Below, piece by piece: positions 30,810 through 38,167 of a stretch of DNA of 64,000 nt. Position numbers and translations under genes: made by a program. Where the stretch lies: the NCBI RefSeq assembly GCF_041080835.1, contig NZ_CP129683.1, positions 2,363,800-2,427,799 on the forward strand, read 5' to 3'. This stretch comes from Bifidobacterium sp. WK012_4_13. Its GTDB lineage: Bacteria; Actinomycetota; Actinomycetes; Actinomycetales; Bifidobacteriaceae. Under the pieces are notes generated by a model. The model searched no databases and was not told the DNA's origin. It saw only the letters and a list, made by a program, of their open reading frames with translations. The stretch's first letter is position 1. Every line of letters begins with the position of its first letter.

Positions 30810-31367
30810 TTATAGTCGGGCAGGAAGTGCAACGGCAGTTCTCAAGGACAACGAGGCGATGATCTCATCGCTGAGTGCTGCAGGTTTGATGGCGTCTCCA
30901 TGCTGCAGATGGAATCGAAGGATGTTCCATAAGCCGCCGATCATCAGCAGGTCGATGTGCTTTTCATCGCCAAGCTCGCCGTCATGCCAAGGAAGAGGCT
31001 GCAATGGCAACAGTTCGATGAGTCGTCTGGTCTGAACGTCGAGCACTGAGCCCAGGAGGTTGTTGCGCTGCAATACTCTCAGCGTGGGCGCAGATGCGTT
31101 CCAGAACGTGAAATAGTGAATGAGAAGATCTCTGAAATCCACGAACCCGAGTTGTTTCGCCTGAGCCAGGTACTGATCCACCAGTTCACAGATGTACTCG
31201 TCTATCACATCTTGCTTGCCATGAAAGTTCTTGTAGAACGTTTTCCTCGACACGCCAGCCGAGGCGGCGATCTCGGATATCGTGATCTCGTTGAAGCTGC
31301 TCGTCCTCAGCTTGCAGAGCAGCGCAGCCACTATCATGCTTCTGGATCTCATCGCCGTCGAATTCAT
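30810..31367 (-). CDS. TetR/AcrR family transcriptional regulator
   Basis: DNA-binding repressor of 185 residues. The N-terminal helix-turn-helix is clear: ITISEIAASAGVSRKTFYKNF, with the recognition helix near SRKTFYKNF. The C-terminal ligand domain is typical in length and not conserved. The frame stays open to 31460, but that start would sit inside the palindromic operator; the ATG at 31367 has AGAGGCAGGA in front and gives a normal length. It is divergent from an HXXEE membrane protein and probably represses it and itself through the palindromes between them. Confidence 0.88.
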   Translation of the reverse strand: MNSTAMRSRSMIVAALLCKLRTSSFNEITISEIAASAGVSRKTFYKNFHGKQDVIDEYICELVDQYLAQAKQLGFVDFRDLLIHYFTFWNASAPTLRVLQRNNLLGSVLDVQTRRLIELLPLQPLPWHDGELGDEKHIDLLMIGGLWNILRFHLQHGDAIKPAALSDEIIASLSLRTAVALPARL

Positions 31368-31389
31368 CAATCCTGCCTCTTCCGAAAGG

Positions 31390-31413
31390 TTACAGAAGCA
31401 CGAATCTGTAACT
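31390..31413. promoter_or_regulatory. Secondary operator candidate for the TetR regulator
   Basis: Perfect 8-bp inverted arms gttacaga and tctgtaac with an 8-base spacer, just upstream of the regulator start. It shares the g-t-w-a-c core with the main palindrome at 31449. Confidence 0.45.
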
Positions 31414-31448
31414 GTCATCGTCTGATTGCCGGAATCGATCATACAGTA

Positions 31449-31472
31449 AATAGGTAACATATGTAACCTATT
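31449..31472. promoter_or_regulatory. TetR-type operator palindrome
   Basis: A 24-bp palindrome with only one mismatched pair: half-site aataggtaacat and its near-complement atgtaacctatt. It sits between the divergent tetR and HXXEE genes, directly ahead of the AAGGAG of the latter. Confidence 0.75.
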
Positions 31473-31483
31473 AAGGAGTGGAT

Positions 31484-32005
31484 ATGGAAATGTTCCTAAG
31501 CTACTGGATTCTGCCGATTCTGTTCATACTGCATGATTTCGAAGAGATGATAGCGATGCCGATTTGGAAGAGAAGGCACCGTCGGATGCTTTCGACCATG
31601 AGCAAGCCATTTTTCGGCGCAGTCTCCAATGGGCAGGCGTTCTCGTGCGGAGTTCTGGAAGAAATGACGATTCTTCTCGTTGTTTCCGCCATCTGCAGCG
31701 TAACGAACGACAGCACGCTCTATCTTGCATTCTGCATTGCATACGCGTCACATTTCATCATGCACTATCGCATGTGCATGCAGATGAGGGCATATGTGCC
31801 TGGCGTGGTCTCCGCCACGATAGAGATGCCGGTGATGATCTGGCTCATCATCTCATACTGGCATATGGGACAGGCGACGTTGGAGACATTTCTCGCCTAT
31901 CAGGCGGTGGTGCTGCTCTTCGTCTATGCGAATCTCCTGATCATGCACAGGTTGATGCCTGCAATCCAATCAAGGCTCCTGGCTTATGCCAATGACCCTG
32001 CCTAA
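31484..32005 (+). CDS. HXXEE domain membrane protein
   Basis: Integral membrane protein of about 173 residues with four or more hydrophobic helices. The defining motif is present as HDFEE in ILPILFILHDFEEMIAMPIW, and a second acidic pair lies in GVLEEMTILL. Conserved His residues (ASHFIMHYR, LIMHRL) support a metal- or acid-dependent activity known only from the family name; no reaction is established to my knowledge. The ATG at 31484 follows AAGGAG at ideal spacing; a GTG six bases earlier is less likely. The adjoining TetR repressor gene suggests induction by a small hydrophobic compound. Confidence 0.85.
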   Translation: MEMFLSYWILPILFILHDFEEMIAMPIWKRRHRRMLSTMSKPFFGAVSNGQAFSCGVLEEMTILLVVSAICSVTNDSTLYLAFCIAYASHFIMHYRMCMQMRAYVPGVVSATIEMPVMIWLIISYWHMGQATLETFLAYQAVVLLFVYANLLIMHRLMPAIQSRLLAYANDPA

Positions 32006-32222
32006 TGCGCGGACCTGATTCGTGGGACGGACAGCGCTGATCTGTTGCCTATACTCATGCTGGTGGAAAGCCGGTGAACGGGGCGATTGTCCGCGACTGC
32101 CATGCATCGTCCGGTCGTTACACGGCGACTGAACTCACCGCCATGCACCTGTCTGCACACTCGGCATGCTCTCTCGAACGCATGAAGTTCATCGGCGGAA
32201 CCTCCATGATCGCGGCCAGCGC

Positions 32223-32576
32223 CTAGCCATTCGTGAGCTGAACATACTCAACCACATTCCCATCGGGATGCCTGGCGACCAGCCGCGGGCCATTCGGACC
32301 TGGATCGGGCCCCTCCAGCAGTTCTCCGCCAGCACGGGCGACTGCTTCCACGACCCTGCCCATATCGTGAACATTGACCGTGGCGACATGGGCACGCACC
32401 TCGGCATCGGCACCCTGCAGCAGAAGGAACGCCCCCACCTTTGCCAGACGAACCCCGTCATGGGAAAACATCAGAGGAGAGTCATCTCCGGTCAATTCCT
32501 CATACAATGGCAAAGCGCCATCCAGATCGTCCACATAGACACGAGCAAGCACGCTGATAATATTGTCATCCATCAC
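32223..32576 (-). CDS. VOC family protein (glyoxalase/bleomycin resistance fold)
   Basis: 117-residue protein with one vicinal-oxygen-chelate module: VLARVYVDDLDGALPLYEEL at the start, a central HVATVNVHDMGRVVEAV, and the C-terminal GPRLVARHPDGNVVEYVQL where the closing Glu should bind metal. Such proteins act as dimers in detoxification or isomerisation; the substrate cannot be told. Two adjacent ATGs follow GGGAGG. It is a single gene, apparently not in an operon. Confidence 0.87.
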   Translation of the reverse strand: MMDDNIISVLARVYVDDLDGALPLYEELTGDDSPLMFSHDGVRLAKVGAFLLLQGADAEVRAHVATVNVHDMGRVVEAVARAGGELLEGPDPGPNGPRLVARHPDGNVVEYVQLTNG

Positions 32577-32660
32577 GCCTCCCTAGACGTGCTTCCATCT
32601 TCCCACGGCGTTCCCGTGTCCGCCCAGTCTGCACGGGAACAGCGCGAGCCCAGCGACAGT

Positions 32661-32814
32661 ATCCTGCTGGATGGTCGGTATAGGGATCGCCAGTTGAAGG
32701 GCGATGCGCGCAGATTCAGGGAATTGCATATTCAGGGTGATTGGCTTCTGGTATACCGAGTCGAAGGGGAGCAAGTCATCCTCGCACGCACCGGCACGCA
32801 TGATGGCCTCTCGC
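32661..32814 (+). pseudogene. 5'-truncated YafQ-type toxin remnant
   Basis: In the plus frame this encodes LDGRYRDRQLKGDARRFREL, then HIQGDWLLVYRV and ARTGTHDGL. That matches the second half of the intact YafQ at 33511 (ALKGELAGFRELHIQADWLL, TTGSHDDLF). The first 45 or so residues of a toxin and any antitoxin are missing, and the frame runs on beyond the usual end. It is a dead copy from a second toxin-antitoxin locus. Confidence 0.75.
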
Positions 32815-33033
32815 AAGGGTGGACTGTTCGCGATTATCGTGCCTTTGCAACGCTCGATTCTTCCCGCCGTGTGATATGTCCGTGTGACTCGACCGTCTGA
32901 TGTGCCGGTTGTTCAGATGTTGTCGTTCCAAGCCGTGCTTCTCGCGTTTTGTGAACTTGGCGTATGACTGAGGGGCATGAATCGCGCAGATTACCGTGAT
33001 TCGTTCCAATTCCATCGTATGGTGAGCCCACTT

Positions 33034-33145
33034 TGCAAGTTTTTGGCACTTGGCAAAGTATAAACGCTCCAAATCGGCTTGAATCAGACCACCGTGATGC
33101 CGTTTTCGCCGGTTTGTACTTGGCCAAGTGCCAAAAACTTGCAAG
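33034..33145 (+). repeat. Palindromic element, copy F
   Basis: 112-bp element with arms ttgcaagtttttggcacttg against caagtgccaaaaacttgcaa and the same loop subfamily as D and E. It ends about 120 bases before the dinJ start, close to that operon's control region. Confidence 0.92.
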
Positions 33146-33177
33146 TTGAGTCTGTTGAATGCGAAATCTGAAATTTA

Positions 33178-33238
33178 TTGTATGTTCAATGTATAAGTAT
33201 CATATGTATAAATGGTATACAATAGCATTGTAAATGCA
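33178..33238. promoter_or_regulatory. Control region of the dinJ-yafQ operon
   Basis: Strongly AT-rich. It holds an ATTGTAT (33178) and ATACAAT (33218) inverted pair, direct repeats of tgtataa, and a perfect short palindrome gcatt-gta-aatgc at 33226-33238. DinJ-type antitoxins bind such palindromes to repress their own operon, so these are candidate operators. Confidence 0.5.
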
Positions 33239-33266
33239 TGACGAGTGAGGAAAGGAGGTGAGAGAA

Positions 33267-33518
33267 ATGAGTACTACGACGATTGCGATTCGTACCGACG
33301 AGGAGACGAAGCGCGAGGCTCAGAAACTGTTCAAATCAATGGGAATGGACATGAGCACCGCGATCAACATGTTCCTGCGTCAGACCATCAGCGAGCATCG
33401 CTTGCCATTCCGGCCTGGCTTGAGTCGATTCGAGCGTGAGGTTCTCGATGCTGCAAGCGAACCGGCGCAGAAAGTTGAAAGCCTGGAGGAATTTATCAAG
33501 GAGATTCGTGATGCTTAA
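33267..33518 (+). CDS. dinJ: Antitoxin of the RelB/DinJ family
   Basis: 83-residue antitoxin. The N-terminal ribbon-helix-helix DNA-binding domain is clear (TTIAIRTDEETKREAQKLF followed by GMDMSTAINMFLRQ), and the C-terminal segment should wrap the toxin. A very strong ribosome site (AAAGGAGGTG) precedes the ATG, as expected when antitoxin must be made in excess. It overlaps the toxin gene by eight bases. Confidence 0.93.
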   Translation: MSTTTIAIRTDEETKREAQKLFKSMGMDMSTAINMFLRQTISEHRLPFRPGLSRFEREVLDAASEPAQKVESLEEFIKEIRDA

Positions 33519-33792
33519 ATACATCAAGCGCCCCGCTTCTTTCCTGCGACAAGTGAAAAAGCTGAAACGTAAGCACTATGACATAGCTCTTTTGAAAAAT
33601 GCCATTCGTAGCATCATGCTGAATAATGCTCAGAAGCTTGCTACTAAGTACCGCGACCATGCGCTCAAAGGTGAGCTCGCGGGCTTCAGAGAGCTCCATA
33701 TCCAAGCCGACTGGCTTCTGATCTATAAGATCGAGTATGACACGCTGACTCTGGTGGTCATCACCACCGGAAGCCATGACGACCTATTCTGA
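33511..33792 (+). CDS. yafQ: mRNA interferase toxin, YafQ family
   Basis: 93-residue RelE-fold ribonuclease that cuts mRNA in the ribosome. Its expected functional residues are present: His in RDHALKG, His and Asp in RELHIQADWLLIY, and the terminal TTGSHDDLF with its catalytic His. It overlaps dinJ, so translation is coupled. The frame is open upstream, but the ATG at 33511 matches the family N-terminus (MLKYIKRPASFLRQVKKLKR). A broken relative lies about 0.7 kb upstream. Confidence 0.93.
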   Translation: MLKYIKRPASFLRQVKKLKRKHYDIALLKNAIRSIMLNNAQKLATKYRDHALKGELAGFRELHIQADWLLIYKIEYDTLTLVVITTGSHDDLF

Positions 33793-33929
33793 CCCGAGTG
33801 CGATTGACCCCGGGCAATCCCAAGCTGCGCTTGATCATCGTGCCTCGCCACGGTCATCTCGTTCTACCGTATGTTGATGATGCCTAGGCTGCCAGGCCTC
33901 CTTTGGATGGGACCTGGCAGACGTAGAGC

Positions 33930-35372
33930 TCAGTTCTGTTGAATCTCTTGACGGTCAGTATCGGCCCATAGCGTATGGAAAACACCTGGTACGCCGACTT
34001 TGCGATACGTGTGAGCGCCGAAAAGATCACGTTGCCCCTGAATGAGCGATGTTGGCAAACGCGGTGAGCGCAAGCCGTCATAGTAGGCCAAGGAGCTGGT
34101 GAACCCTGGTATCGGGATTCCTCCTTGGGTGGCGAGAGAGATCACTGCGCGCCATGAGTCTTGCGCCTTGCCTATCACCGTTCTGAAGGAGGAGTCGAAT
34201 AGGAGAGAGGTTGTTTGCCTGCCCGAGGCATACGCATCTGAGATCCGGTCCAGGAATTCGGCACGGATAATGCAGCCTCCACGCCAGATGCGGGCTACCG
34301 CTCCCAGGTCTATGTTCCAGCCATATTGTTGCGCTCCGGCGGCGATCTCATCAAATCCCTGAGCATATGCGACTATCTTTGATGCATACAAGGCCTTGCG
34401 CACTTCCTCCACGAAAGTCCCCTCGTTCTGTTGTGCTATCGAAAAATCAGGACCTGGCAGGTTGATCTTGCGGGCTTCGGCACGCTGGGCGCTCTGGCCC
34501 GACAATCCTCTGGCGAACACTGACTCGGAGATGCTCGTTACCGGAATGGCAAGGTCCAAGGCTGTCTGCACCGTCCACGTGCCTGTGCCTTTCATGCCAG
34601 CCTCATCGAGTACGACATCCACGAATGGCAATCCTGTTCGTGCATCCACCTGTCGTAAGACATCGGACGTTATCTCAATCAGATACGAATTCAGTTCTCC
34701 CAGATTCCACTGTGCGAACACGTCAGCGATCTGTGATGGCGTCATTCCCATACCACGGCGGAGTAGGTCATAGCTTTCTGCGATCAATTGCATGTCAGCA
34801 TATTCGATGCCATTGTGCACCATTTTCACGAAATGGCCGGCGCCGTTCTCGCCGATATGCGTTACACACGGTTCCCCTTCTGCGACTGCTGCAATGGACT
34901 TGAGGATCGGTTCAAGGACCTTCCAGGAATCCTCCGTGCCTCCGGGCATGATGGATGGACCATTGAGCGCTCCTTCCTCCCCACCTGAGATACCCATGCC
35001 GACGAAGTGCAATCCTTGGGCACGAGCTTCTTTCTCTCGACGGATCGTGTCTTTGAAATACGAGTTTCCACCATCTACGATGATGTCTCCTGGTTCCATT
35101 GCGTCTGCAAGTTCCTTGATGACCGCATCCGTCGCCGCTCCCGCTTTGACCATGATGATAACAGTGCGCGGCCGTTTCAGTGCTGCCAAAAAATCTTCGA
35201 TTGTCTCTGCTGGGACGAATGTTCCCTCCGACCCGTGAGCTGTGATCAGATGACGCGTTCGTGTGGGAGTGCGATTGAATACAGCGACCGAATTGCCATG
35301 ATGAGCAAGATTTCTTGCGAGATTTCCTCCCATCACTCCGAGTCCGTACACGCCGATTTGTGCTTGCACCAT
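33930..35372 (-). CDS. gnd: 6-phosphogluconate dehydrogenase, decarboxylating
   Basis: Oxidises 6-phosphogluconate to ribulose 5-phosphate and CO2 with NADP. At 480 residues it has the normal size. Visible are the dinucleotide motif GLGVMG (residues 10-15), VDGGNSYFKDT, GISGGEEGA and the catalytic Lys region GHFVKMVHNGIEY, plus the C-terminal IWRGGCIIRAEFL. The start at 35372 follows GGAAAGG; the frame is open further upstream but not conserved. It is the last gene of the sugar-acid set, where it would complete conversion of gluconate into the pentose phosphate pool. Confidence 0.95.
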   Translation of the reverse strand: MVQAQIGVYGLGVMGGNLARNLAHHGNSVAVFNRTPTRTRHLITAHGSEGTFVPAETIEDFLAALKRPRTVIIMVKAGAATDAVIKELADAMEPGDIIVDGGNSYFKDTIRREKEARAQGLHFVGMGISGGEEGALNGPSIMPGGTEDSWKVLEPILKSIAAVAEGEPCVTHIGENGAGHFVKMVHNGIEYADMQLIAESYDLLRRGMGMTPSQIADVFAQWNLGELNSYLIEITSDVLRQVDARTGLPFVDVVLDEAGMKGTGTWTVQTALDLAIPVTSISESVFARGLSGQSAQRAEARKINLPGPDFSIAQQNEGTFVEEVRKALYASKIVAYAQGFDEIAAGAQQYGWNIDLGAVARIWRGGCIIRAEFLDRISDAYASGRQTTSLLFDSSFRTVIGKAQDSWRAVISLATQGGIPIPGFTSSLAYYDGLRSPRLPTSLIQGQRDLFGAHTYRKVGVPGVFHTLWADTDRQEIQQN

Positions 35373-35454
35373 GATTTGACCTTTCCATATGTGTGCCTGG
35401 GGGCAGGTTTTCTGATGGATGCCCTGCCTGATGACTGTTATTCGTGACAATGAC

Positions 35455-35493
35455 GGCTTGGGGTGCACGAGGCTGTCTCATGCACCCCAAGCC
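35455..35493 (-). terminator. Hairpin between the FAH hydrolase and gnd genes
   Basis: Perfect 13-bp arms ggcttggggtgca and tgcaccccaagcc with a 13-base loop. It follows the stop of the FAH-family gene on the minus strand, but no T-run follows, so it may reduce read-through or stabilise the transcript rather than end it. Confidence 0.5.
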
Positions 35494-35516
35494 TTGATCC
35501 GATAATCCTGCAGTAT

Positions 35517-35540
35517 TCAAATACTCAAATACTCAAATAC
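35517..35540. repeat. 8-bp tandem repeat
   Basis: Three exact units of tcaaatac, a few bases beyond the stop codon of the FAH-family gene. Confidence 0.8.
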
Positions 35541-35544
35541 TCGA

Positions 35545-36306
35545 TCAGGATTGTGATGCTGAACCCGAAAGTGCGACAACTGGATTCTCGAGCGTCCCGA
35601 TCTGGGGGATGGTGATGCTTACATTTTGCCCCGGCATAACCGGCGCAGCGGTCTGCGGCGAACCTGTGAGAAGGACATCTCCTGGCCCGAATGTCAGATA
35701 CTTGGTGAGGTAGGACACCTGCTCGGCAATGGTCCATGCGAGGCCGGCAGTCGATCCCGACGCTGCCTGCACACCATCGATGGCAACGTCAATCGGCGCA
35801 TTATCCCAGGAAATATCCGTCTCGATAACGGGACCAAGAGGGGTAAAGCCATCTCCATTCTTGACCTGCGTCATTTTCTCATCAAGGGGAATCTGGTCAA
35901 TGGCAGTGACGTCGTTGCCTATCGTTGCTCCGAGTATTGCTGCAGGGACTTCTTCCGGTGAAAGTCTACGTGCAAAGTTCCGAAACACGATGGCCAGTTC
36001 ACCTTCGATATTGACTGCGCCTAAGCCGGTATCAATCTCAATCGGACTTCCCGGGCCGACAACGGTGCGTGACGACTTGGAAAATGCCTGAGGAGGGATT
36101 TTGCGATCTTCTGGTCCTGAGTTATGGGCCATTCCAAGAACGATACGTGGAACGGTGGGGGCCAGGAGCCGTGCCTGCGCTAGAGGAATCCTTTCTCCAG
36201 TCTTGATGAGCTCTGTATCGAACATATCTCGTATCACAGCCCATGATTCTCCTTCAAGAACCGCCGGAGCTGGACCATGAACAGTGCTGATGCGTGCAAG
36301 TTTCAT
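35545..36306 (-). CDS. Fumarylacetoacetate hydrolase family protein
   Basis: 253-residue member of the FAH superfamily, metal-dependent hydrolases, decarboxylases or isomerases of beta-diketo acids. The metal site is visible as NIEGELAIVF with its paired Glu and GNDVTAIDQ with the Asp, and LLTGSPQTAAPV is the usual GTP-like turn. In this cluster it may process a keto-sugar-acid or a lactone, but the reaction cannot be fixed. It sits 15 bases after idnD in the same direction, so it belongs to the operon. Confidence 0.88.
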   Translation of the reverse strand: MKLARISTVHGPAPAVLEGESWAVIRDMFDTELIKTGERIPLAQARLLAPTVPRIVLGMAHNSGPEDRKIPPQAFSKSSRTVVGPGSPIEIDTGLGAVNIEGELAIVFRNFARRLSPEEVPAAILGATIGNDVTAIDQIPLDEKMTQVKNGDGFTPLGPVIETDISWDNAPIDVAIDGVQAASGSTAGLAWTIAEQVSYLTKYLTFGPGDVLLTGSPQTAAPVMPGQNVSITIPQIGTLENPVVALSGSASQS

Positions 36307-36321
36307 TTGAATTCTTTCTTG

Positions 36322-37389
36322 TTATCTTTTGTCAATCGTCGGTGTCGATGGTTCGGAAAGGTCAATGACAACTTTTCCTGATGCTTTCGCATCCGCGGCT
36401 CGGTCAAATGCGGCGACGACTTCGTCGAGACCGAAGACATCCGTGACAATCTGCTCGAGATCGTCATCAGAGGCGAGCAGCGTAACAGCCTCGGTAATCT
36501 CATCGTTGAAGCGGAATGCTCCACGCACGTCGATTTCGCGCGAGATGAGTTGGGACAGGTCTACGGAAATCAATCCCGCTGGTAACATGCCTACCTGAAC
36601 GACGACTCCTCCCGGCACTGCCGATGCAATGGCAGTTGAGACGGCTGACGGTGATCCAGAGCATTCGATTACGAGGTCGAAGGATTGCTTCGGCGGGTTG
36701 CCGCCATTCCTGTCAATGAGGTATGTGTCGGTAACACCGAGGGCTGCCGCTCGAGCAAGAGGCTCAGGAATGACATCACTCGATGCGACCTGTGACGCGC
36801 CAAGTGCAACGGCTGCTCCCGCTGCGAGCAATCCCACGGGTCCGGCACCTGAGACAAGGACCCGTTTGCCCCTTACCCCACCACCGCGGTTGAGTGCATG
36901 AAGAGCCACGCCAAGAGGTTCGGCGAGAACGGCACGACGTAATGGCAGGCCAGCGGGGAGTGCCCTGATTTGATCCGAGCGGACAACGATGAATTCGCTC
37001 ATCCCGCCCTGGGTGTGCGGCTGTGTGGCGGCACTTCCCAGATAGCGGCTTCCAGGCCAGATGCTCGGACGATCCTCGAGACCGGGTAGCGCCATCCCTG
37101 GAGTTGCAGGATGGATGGCTACCGGGGTGTTGTGGGGAAGGGTATCCGCGCCGGAACGGGTATCGCGTTCGACCGTGCCAACGATCTCATGGCCAACGAC
37201 AAGCGGTTCCCGTATTGCGAACGCACCCACGCTTCCTTCGTGATAGTAATGGAGATCGGATCCACATATTCCAGCGTATTTTACGCGGATAAGTACTTCA
37301 CCTGTGTGTGGTATCGGGATCGGGCGCTTTTCGATTTGCAAATCGCCTGCACCACGGACTACGACAGCGTTCATTGATTGAGAAGACAT
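36322..37389 (-). CDS. idnD: Zinc-type alcohol dehydrogenase, L-idonate 5-dehydrogenase-like
   Basis: MDR-family dehydrogenase of 355 residues. The catalytic zinc ligands are Cys42 (GICGSDLHYY) and His67-Glu68 (VVGHEIVG); the Rossmann motif is VSGAGPVGLLAAG. The segment YLGSAATQPHTQGGMSEF resembles L-idonate 5-dehydrogenase. The four Cys that hold the structural zinc in most relatives are absent: that lobe reads HPATPGMALPGLEDRPSIWP. It would oxidise idonate to 5-ketogluconate; a related polyol or sugar acid is possible. One base separates it from the SDR gene. Confidence 0.85.
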   Translation of the reverse strand: MSSQSMNAVVVRGAGDLQIEKRPIPIPHTGEVLIRVKYAGICGSDLHYYHEGSVGAFAIREPLVVGHEIVGTVERDTRSGADTLPHNTPVAIHPATPGMALPGLEDRPSIWPGSRYLGSAATQPHTQGGMSEFIVVRSDQIRALPAGLPLRRAVLAEPLGVALHALNRGGGVRGKRVLVSGAGPVGLLAAGAAVALGASQVASSDVIPEPLARAAALGVTDTYLIDRNGGNPPKQSFDLVIECSGSPSAVSTAIASAVPGGVVVQVGMLPAGLISVDLSQLISREIDVRGAFRFNDEITEAVTLLASDDDLEQIVTDVFGLDEVVAAFDRAADAKASGKVVIDLSEPSTPTIDKR

Positions 37390-37390
37390 G

Positions 37391-38167
37391 TCAGACCACC
37401 GCCGTCATTCCGCCGTCAACGAATAGGGTCTGTCCATTGACAAAGTCAGATGCCGGTGAGGACAGGAACAGGAGTGTCCCGACAAGATCCTCGACTTGGC
37501 CCCAGCGAGCTGCCGGAGTGCGTCCTTGTACCCAGGCGGTAAATGCAGGATCCTCTACAAGACTCTTGGTAAGTTCCGTTTGGATATATCCCGGTGCAAG
37601 CGCATTGACCTGGATTCCAGAGGGCCCCAGGTCGGCGCACAGTCCGCGAGTGAGCATGACTATTCCACCCTTGGTGGCGGAATATGGCGTTATCCCTGGG
37701 CGGGCGAGACGACTCTGAACAGAAGCGATGTTGATTATCTTGCCTGATTTCTGTTCTATCAGCGTCTGAGCTGCACGTTGAGCGACAAGGAAAGCACCGG
37801 TGAGATTGACGGATACCACGGCATTCCAGTCCTTTGCAGGAAATTCTGTCAAAGGATGACGGATCTGTATTCCAGCATTATTGACGAGAATGTCGAGTCC
37901 GCCAAGTGCCTCGATCGCTGAATCCACTCCATCCGCGACGGCATGCTCATCCGTGATATCAAAAGTTGCCGTCCGTACCGTTGCCTGTGTCTCGTCGCGG
38001 ATAGATTGGGCTGCCCTCTCTACTTCCTGTGCATGACGCCCATGGATGACGACATCCGCTCCAGCCTTGGCGAGTCCGCGTGCAAGGGCAAATCCAATGC
38101 CGCGACTCGATCCTGTGACGAGTGCCTTGCGCCCGGCAATGTTAAATGATGATGATGTTACTTTCAT
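37391..38167 (-). CDS. idnO: SDR oxidoreductase, gluconate 5-dehydrogenase-like
   Basis: Short-chain dehydrogenase of 258 residues. The cofactor motif is TGSSRGIGFALARGLA, with NNAG at LDILVNNAGIQIRHP, the active site Ser in NIASVQSR, and Tyr/Lys in PYSATKGG. The GIQIRHPLTEFPAKDWN stretch is typical of 5-keto-gluconate reductases. Its role here would be to reduce 5-ketogluconate to gluconate. It overlaps the transporter gene by four bases and precedes idnD, which supports a shared pathway. Confidence 0.87.
   Translation of the reverse strand: MKVTSSSFNIAGRKALVTGSSRGIGFALARGLAKAGADVVIHGRHAQEVERAAQSIRDETQATVRTATFDITDEHAVADGVDSAIEALGGLDILVNNAGIQIRHPLTEFPAKDWNAVVSVNLTGAFLVAQRAAQTLIEQKSGKIINIASVQSRLARPGITPYSATKGGIVMLTRGLCADLGPSGIQVNALAPGYIQTELTKSLVEDPAFTAWVQGRTPAARWGQVEDLVGTLLFLSSPASDFVNGQTLFVDGGMTAVV

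Noticed and set aside
32166-32900. 244-codon plus-strand ORF
   Set aside because: Its first half is antisense to the VOC gene; only the segment near 32661-32814 resembles a protein (YafQ), so it is a chance fusion over a pseudogene.
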